In this document: one piece after another, positions 1-3,651 of the stretch | Position numbering within the stretch: the first letter of the stretch is position 1 | Layout of the letters: each line of letters opens with the position of its first letter | NCBI GenBank assembly: GCA_945787305.1 | Contig: CALZIH010000237.1 | Coordinates: 1-5,985, forward strand | Length of the DNA: 5,985 nucleotides | From: an uncultured Desulfobulbaceae bacterium | GTDB lineage: Bacteria; Desulfobacterota; Desulfobulbia; Desulfobulbales; Desulfobulbaceae | Direction of reading: 5' to 3' | Program-made: the position numbers and the translations under genes | Notes under the pieces: model-generated | Told to the model about the DNA's origin: nothing | Database searches by the model: none | The model's input: the letters and a program-made list of their open reading frames with translations, nothing else

Positions 1-577
1 AAAAATCAAAATATTGCAGCAAATCACTTTTAGTGATCAAAAACAGATCTGTGCCACGAAAGGTGGTCGGATATTTGGCGGGTTTGTCCGAGCCTTCCGG
101 GACTGAAACAAGCACCACCCGCTTATGCTCGCCGAGGTAAAAGGATGCCGGACAGACCAGGTTACCGACATTTTATATAAAAATAATATCAAAACAGCCG
201 TCAGCAGACTGGTGTTCCAGGGCGTGCAACCCTTTGTGGACCATTGGCGCATCGAGGTGGCAGGCCCCGCCGGTGGTGAGCTGTACAGCCGCCACACCTT
301 TGGCCCTGATCCGGTCCGCATCCCGTTCGGTTTCAATATCCCCTTCTATGACCCCTATTTTTACAGCATCACCAAGTGCATCTATGGTGTGTTCCAGCAG
401 GGTGGTTTTGCCGGAACCGGGACTGGAAATCAGGTTGATGGCCACTGCCCCCATTCGCTCGATGTGCTTTCGGTTCGACTCTGCCTGCTTCTGATTTGCA
501 TCAAGCAGGCTTTTATTTACATCCACAATCGTGCTGTCGGCACTTTCCGTTAATTGACACCCGCATACATCACACAT
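1..577 (-). pseudogene. hypB: hypB, nickel-inserting GTPase, interrupted by an in-frame TAA (3' end outside window)
   Basis: HypB is a SIMIBI-class GTPase that, with HypA, drives nickel insertion. From ATG at 577 the protein opens with MCDVCGC, the N-terminal metal-binding motif of the family. It continues with the P-loop SSPGSGKTT at 51-59, GDIETERDADRI at 79-90 and GGACHLDA at 103-110, whose Cys106-His107 correspond to the G-domain metal site. After FDIIFI (residue 134) the codon for the conserved Glu of FIENVGN is TAA (175-173). The same frame then continues without fault: NVGNLVCPASFYLGEHKRVV, then VPEGSDKPAKYP and ITKSDLL, which holds the G4 (NKxD-type) motif, to the window edge at base 2. 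This is a single nonsense change of a Glu codon, not a frameshift. The 134-residue product would lack the guanine-specificity motif. TAA is the true stop of hypA here, so general recoding is unlikely. A base-call error is possible. Confidence 0.93.
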
Positions 578-581
578 GCTA

Positions 582-965
582 TTACTCCATTTCAATTTGT
601 TTTAAGATGAGCTCATCACCACCAGAGGCAGCAAGACGGTGTGAACTGCAGGCAATACACGTATCTTTGGAAAGCCCGCCATGGGGCATCTGCCCTACCC
701 CATGATGTTCCTGCTCAAGACTAAAGACCTGCTCACAGTCAAGACAGGTATAGGATGGCGGCGGTACATCAATCTCAAGCACAGCCTCTCGGATTACCGG
801 GCTCTCCTGTTTCAATGCGTCAAATCCAAAGCTGAACGAGTCGACAACGATCCCGGAAAATGGCCCAATGACTACCGTGATCCGCAATATGCGCTCTGCC
901 TTATGTTCGGCGGCCAGGGTATGCAGTTGCTCTATGAGCCCCTGGGCTAAAGAAAGTTCGTGCAT
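582..965 (-). CDS. hypA: HypA, nickel metallochaperone
   Basis: HypA binds nickel and, with HypB, loads it into the hydrogenase large subunit in the cytoplasm. The 127-residue protein starts MHEL, where the N-terminal Met-His-Glu is the nickel site of the family. Two CxxC pairs make the structural zinc site: Cys74/Cys77 (YTCLDC) and Cys103/Cys106 (DTCIAC). The end, GGDELILKQIEME, is the usual C-terminal strand. The start at 965 is chosen because His2 must be next to the N-terminus; a longer frame from 1034 would abolish that site. It is somewhat longer than usual (about 113-120) because 25 residues, rather than about 13, separate the CxxC pairs, and this loop contains three His (HHGVGQMPH at 87-95). 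The stop is TAA at 584-582, followed after 4 bases by hypB, so the two are surely co-transcribed. It looks intact. Confidence 0.93.
   Translation of the reverse strand: MHELSLAQGLIEQLHTLAAEHKAERILRITVVIGPFSGIVVDSFSFGFDALKQESPVIREAVLEIDVPPPSYTCLDCEQVFSLEQEHHGVGQMPHGGLSKDTCIACSSHRLAASGGDELILKQIEME
585..588 (-). promoter_or_regulatory. Ribosome binding site of hypB
   Basis: GGAG, formed by the last two hypA codons (Met-Glu), lies 7 bases before the ATG at 577. It picks the hypB start as MCDVCGC rather than a TTG at 595 in the same frame. Confidence 0.65.
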
Positions 966-971
966 GGGAAA

Positions 972-975
972 CCTT
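972..975 (-). promoter_or_regulatory. Ribosome binding site of hypA
   Basis: AAGG on the minus strand lies 6 bases before the ATG at 965. It favours the start giving MHELSLAQG over the longer frame that begins at 1034 inside the hypE end. The 62 bases between hypE and hypA show no other clear feature. Confidence 0.5.
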
Positions 976-1027
976 GTTTCAGGTGGGTGGGTTGCAGGTG
1001 AAGAACACGGAAATCGCTTACTCCATG

Positions 1028-1965
1028 TCAACAAATCCTTGGCAGCGGATGCCCGGTGAGCGGTTCAATGAGCCGGGTGCCGCCGATACCCGTGGTCAGA
1101 CTCACCCGACCGCTCGGGCCATCCGTCACGGTGCCGATAATCGCTGCCTCCTCCCCCTCGGGCAGACTGCGCATGCAGGCCAGGGTCTCTTCAGCACGCT
1201 CCTGGTCGCAGATCACAATACATTTGCCCTCATTGGCAAGATAGAGTGGATCAAGCCCGATGAGTTCGCAGGCAGCAGCCACTGTGGGCCGTATGGGAAG
1301 CGATCGCGCAGGACACGGATGGAATCTCCACTCTCATCCAGCATGTTCTCCACCAATTTATGCAAGGCCATGGTGTCACTTTGTATATCGCCGCCAATGG
1401 AGAGCCCGGATTGATTGGCCATGATGGTGATGCCGTGATCACCGATTGTCCCGGAGACCAGGACCACATTACCCAGCCGGGCTTGCTTTCCGGAAATATT
1501 GACCCCGTCAGGGACAATCCCCACCCCGGTGGTGTTGATGAATATCTTATCCGCCTTGCCCTTGGGAACCACCTTGGTATCGCCGGTGACAATTGCAACC
1601 CCGGCCTGGTCTGTTGCTCCGGCAATGGAGGCGATGATTTCCTCGAGTTTTGTGGCGGAAAAGCCCTCCTCAATGATTAACCCTAAACTGAGGGCAACGG
1701 GACGAGCGCCACGCATGGACAGGTCATTGATGGTTCCGTTCACTGCCAGCTCCCCGATGTTGCCGCCCGGAAAAAAAAGAGGATCCACCACATAGCTGTC
1801 CGTCGACATCGCCACCCTGCCCTTATACTCTTCCAGCACAGCACAATCTTCCAGGCCATGCAAAACCGGACTGGAGAGATATTTGAGAAAAAGATCGCTG
1901 ATCAAATGTTGACTGGCAAGACCGCCGCTGCCATGATCAAGGCTGATTGTTTTGATTATGTTCAT
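1028..1965 (-). pseudogene. hypE: hypE, cyanide-forming maturation enzyme, broken by internal deletion and frameshift
   Basis: HypE dehydrates the carbamoyl group placed on its C-terminal Cys by HypF, using ATP, to give the thiocyanate that donates cyanide to iron on HypC-HypD. It belongs to the AIR synthase-like family. The N-terminal 221 residues are normal: HGSGG at 11-15, STDSYVVDPLFFPGG at 54-68, TGDTKVV at 127-133 and GDHG at 175-178, up to IRVLRD at 216-221. There the family continues with PTRGGLATTLNE, but here the frame runs into 29 unrelated codons and stops at 1213. The true C-terminus resumes in another frame from about 1300 (LPIRPTV, then ACELIGLDPLYLANEGK) and ends in PRIC and TGA at 1030-1028. 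By comparison with usual HypE, about 27 codons are missing and replaced by 2 bases, a net loss of about 79 bases. The 250-residue product lacks the catalytic Cys. Rescue by frameshifting would still leave the deletion. A sequencing or assembly error remains possible. Confidence 0.92.
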
Positions 1966-1970
1966 AGATT

Positions 1971-1975
1971 CCCTT
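1971..1975 (-). promoter_or_regulatory. Ribosome binding site of hypE
   Basis: AAGGG on the minus strand lies 5 bases before the hypE ATG at 1965. It supports the start that gives the family N-terminus with HGSGG at residues 11-15. Confidence 0.55.
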
Positions 1976-2207
1976 TAGGCTACCTTGAAAAATTGTACTT
2001 TCGCCCGATCTCAGCGTTATGCTCAAAATTTTATCCTCGGAATATCAGACATATGCCTGTGGTAAAATTATTCGCATGCCTTGACTTCGAACGAAAATCC
2101 TAATTTTTCAAAACACCCTTTAGTTGTTTCCGGTATCACATCACAGGACGTGTAACGCTGCACTTTTGTCAGCACAAAACGCTAAAAGAGTCTTTGGGCG
2201 TCTGCAG

Positions 2208-2282
2208 ATTTGTGCAGGCGAGACCGACCGCTATAGCCATCTAGACGACAGTCTCGGCCATGCAACGATGCGTTACCCCTGA
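2208..2282 (+). pseudogene. Possible scrambled remnant of a tyrosine recombinase C-terminus
   Basis: On the plus strand, opposite to the hyp genes, one frame reads TDRYSHLDDSLGHATMRYP and then TGA at 2280-2282. RYSHL resembles the box carrying the catalytic Tyr of phage-type integrases, and LGHATMRY resembles the LGH box joined to the following T-x-R-Y. In intact integrases LGH precedes the Tyr box by several residues; here a Tyr box comes first and a shortened LGH-TMRY follows, so the order is abnormal. Upstream the frame runs back to a TAG at 2121-2123 but shows no RHTFAS-like box. It cannot be functional. The reading rests on about 19 residues and could be chance, so confidence is low. Confidence 0.3.
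2216..2259. repeat. Inverted repeat (hairpin) in the hypD-hypE gap
   Basis: Read on the minus strand, GGCCGAGAC at 2259-2251 can pair with GTCTCGCC at about 2224-2217, leaving one bulged C and a loop of about 26 bases. The loop contains the small palindrome GCTATAGC. No U-tract follows. It could be an RNA structure in the transcript between hypD and hypE, or a trace of the element end suggested for this gap. Confidence 0.4.
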
Positions 2283-2283
2283 T

Positions 2284-3375
2284 TCATTGACGATTGTCCC
2301 AATACCGATAGTAGGCAGCACAGGTTCCCTCACTGGAGACCATGCATGGCCCCACCGGCTGCATGGGTGTACAGCGTTTGCCGTACAATGGACAGGACGG
2401 TGGCAACAGTCTTCCCTTGAGGATGTCGCCGCACTTGCATCCTTTTGGCTCCGGTGCGGGTTCAACCTTGAGCTCCAACCTGGAAAAGGCATCAAACCTT
2501 GTATACCGTTCACGCAGGCCAAGGCCGCTTGCCGGTATGGTTCCTAAACCGCGCCACTCTGTATCGACAACTTCAAACACTTCATCCACAAGCTCTCGGG
2601 CTCGCTGGTTGCCCTGATCGGTCACCACCCGGGTATAACAATTCTCCACCCGGGCTTCTCCTTTAATGATCTGTCTGGTCAGGGAGAGCAGGCCGCTGAC
2701 GAGGTCGGCCGGTTCAAACCCCGCCACGGCGCAAGATATGCGATGTTTTTCAACCAGGGACGCATAAGCGTTTGCGCCGATAACAGAGCTGACATGGCCG
2801 GGACAGAGTAAGCCGTCGATGTTGAGCTCCGGATCAGACATCAACAATTCCAAAGGAGGCGGCATAATCTTGCCGGCTGAAATAATACAAAAGTTATCCA
2901 GGCCAAGCCGCTCGGCCTCCAGGACGGTCGCGGCAATGGTCGGGGAGGTTGTTTCAAAACCCACTGCCGGAAAAACCACCGTCCGATCCGTTTCCTTTTG
3001 TGCAAGCTGCAGTGCATCCATGGGTGAGTAGACGATTTCAACCCGAGCACCCTCCTCCCTTGCCCTGGCAAGGGAGCCACTGCTTCCCGGTACCCGAATA
3101 AGGTCGCCAAAGGTGGCAACTGTTACCCCCTCAAGTTTTGCCGATGCAATAAAGGCATCCACATGACCGGCAGGCGTCACACAGACCGGACAACCGGGGC
3201 CGGATATCAGCTCAATGCTCTCAGGAAGAAGCGAGCGCAGGCCATGGCGAAATATGGCATTGGTATGGGTGCCGCAGACCTCCATAATCCGGATTGTTCT
3301 ATCCAGATCTACGGGGAGTGCCTGCAGCAAAATATCAGTTAATTCTTTATCCCTGAACTCTTCGGCGCACTTCAT
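2284..3375 (-). CDS. hypD: HypD, [4Fe-4S] scaffold protein for Fe(CN)2CO assembly
   Basis: HypD is the iron-sulfur scaffold on which, together with HypC, iron receives its cyanide and CO ligands before transfer to the hydrogenase. The 363 residues are close to the usual family length (E. coli HypD is about 373). All signature motifs are present: CGTHT with Cys34, GPGCPVC with Cys62 and Cys65 (the conserved redox and iron-binding Cys motifs), GFETTSPT at 139-146 and CPGHVSSVIG at 191-200. The C-terminal Cys-rich part holds the cluster ligands among Cys313, Cys315, Cys328, Cys335, Cys344 and Cys352. The ATG at 3375 overlaps the hypC stop by four bases. The stop is TGA at 2286-2284. It is the last gene of the tightly packed hypFCD part; the next gene, hypE, begins 318 bases further on. 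No frameshift or missing motif is visible. Confidence 0.97.
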   Translation of the reverse strand: MKCAEEFRDKELTDILLQALPVDLDRTIRIMEVCGTHTNAIFRHGLRSLLPESIELISGPGCPVCVTPAGHVDAFIASAKLEGVTVATFGDLIRVPGSSGSLARAREEGARVEIVYSPMDALQLAQKETDRTVVFPAVGFETTSPTIAATVLEAERLGLDNFCIISAGKIMPPPLELLMSDPELNIDGLLCPGHVSSVIGANAYASLVEKHRISCAVAGFEPADLVSGLLSLTRQIIKGEARVENCYTRVVTDQGNQRARELVDEVFEVVDTEWRGLGTIPASGLGLRERYTRFDAFSRLELKVEPAPEPKGCKCGDILKGRLLPPSCPLYGKRCTPMQPVGPCMVSSEGTCAAYYRYWDNRQ

Positions 3376-3650
3376 GAAGAGCCACCTGCTTTATCTTCCA
3401 TATCCGCCAACCCCGCGGCCATTTCCCGCATCAGCTGCAAGTTGATGAGCGCTTCTTTTTCGCTCAGGGTATGAATGGCAAAGCCCGCATGGACAATAAC
3501 ATAGTCTCCAGGTGCGGTCTCCCTGTCGGTGAGGTCCAGCCGCACCTCCTTGGAAACACCGTCCGCATCCACAACAGCGATCTGCGGCAAGAGCGGTTCT
3601 CCAGGTTCACCTTTTACTTCAATAACCTTCATAGGTATTGCCAAGCACAT
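3372..3650 (-). CDS. hypC: HypC, hydrogenase assembly chaperone
   Basis: This small chaperone of 92 residues binds HypD and carries the Fe(CN)2CO unit to the precursor of the hydrogenase large subunit in the cytoplasm. The start MCLAIPMKV is the family signature. Cys2, exposed when Met1 is removed, is the residue that in characterised HypC proteins contacts HypD and the large subunit. The central part (AVVDADGVSKEVRLDLT, then GDYVIVHAGFAIHTL) matches the HypC/HybG beta-barrel core, and the helical tail is normal in length. A longer frame reaches back to 3698, but its extra residues overlap hypF and would bury Cys2, so the ATG at 3650 is chosen. It starts one base after the hypF stop, and its TGA overlaps the hypD ATG in the sequence ATGA, so the three genes are probably co-transcribed and coupled in translation. 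Confidence 0.97.
   Translation of the reverse strand: MCLAIPMKVIEVKGEPGEPLLPQIAVVDADGVSKEVRLDLTDRETAPGDYVIVHAGFAIHTLSEKEALINLQLMREMAAGLADMEDKAGGSS
3382..3387 (-). promoter_or_regulatory. Ribosome binding site of hypD
   Basis: AGGTGG on the minus strand sits 6 bases before the hypD ATG at 3375, within the last codons of hypC (Gly-Gly-Ser-Ser). It supports this start together with the ATGA stop-start overlap. Confidence 0.65.
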
Positions 3651-3651
3651 G

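Larger units (their letters stand above)
1966..2283 (-). other. 318-base gap between hypD and hypE without a convincing gene
   Basis: This is the only long non-coding stretch in a tight gene block, and it is more AT-rich than the flanking genes, mainly in its hypE-proximal half. On the minus strand no open frame is supported: the longest pieces are 2240-2169 (23 codons, no ribosome site) and 2175-2068 (35 codons from GTG). The plus strand reads a recombinase-like fragment at 2208-2282, listed separately. A stem of CGAGAC with GTCTCG spans about 2259-2216. A weak AT-rich inverted repeat pairs 2063-2069 with 2027-2033. No T-run follows the main stem on either strand, so it is not a standard intrinsic terminator. 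A -10-like TACAAT at 1997-1992 could belong to a hypE promoter, but no good -35 lies at the right distance. The gap may hold a hypE promoter or be the scar of an insertion; the sequence does not decide. Confidence 0.6.

Noticed and set aside
23..37. Inverted repeat ATCACT TTT AGTGAT resembling an operator or small terminator
   Set aside because: It lies inside hypB codons for LITKSD, part of a conserved G4 motif, so the symmetry is explained by coding and is short.
173..175. Recoded stop (selenocysteine-like) in hypB
   Set aside because: The codon is TAA, not TGA or TAG, the family residue is Glu, and TAA is used as a normal stop by hypA.
125..553. 142-codon plus-strand open frame antisense to hypB
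   Set aside because: It mirrors hypB coding sequence, which has clear family motifs on the minus strand even across the stop codon.
1992..1997. TACAAT as the -10 box of a hypE promoter
   Set aside because: No acceptable -35 hexamer lies 16-18 bases upstream, so it is mentioned only within the gap description.
2027..2069. AT-rich inverted repeat AATTTTA / TAAAATT as a possible regulator site
   Set aside because: The arms are only 7 bases of A and T with a 29-base spacer, which is expected by chance in AT-rich DNA and matches no operator I can name.
1858..2103. 81-codon plus-strand frame over the hypE start and the gap
   Set aside because: It is antisense to the well-supported hypE N-terminus for much of its length, has no ribosome site and shows no recognisable domain.
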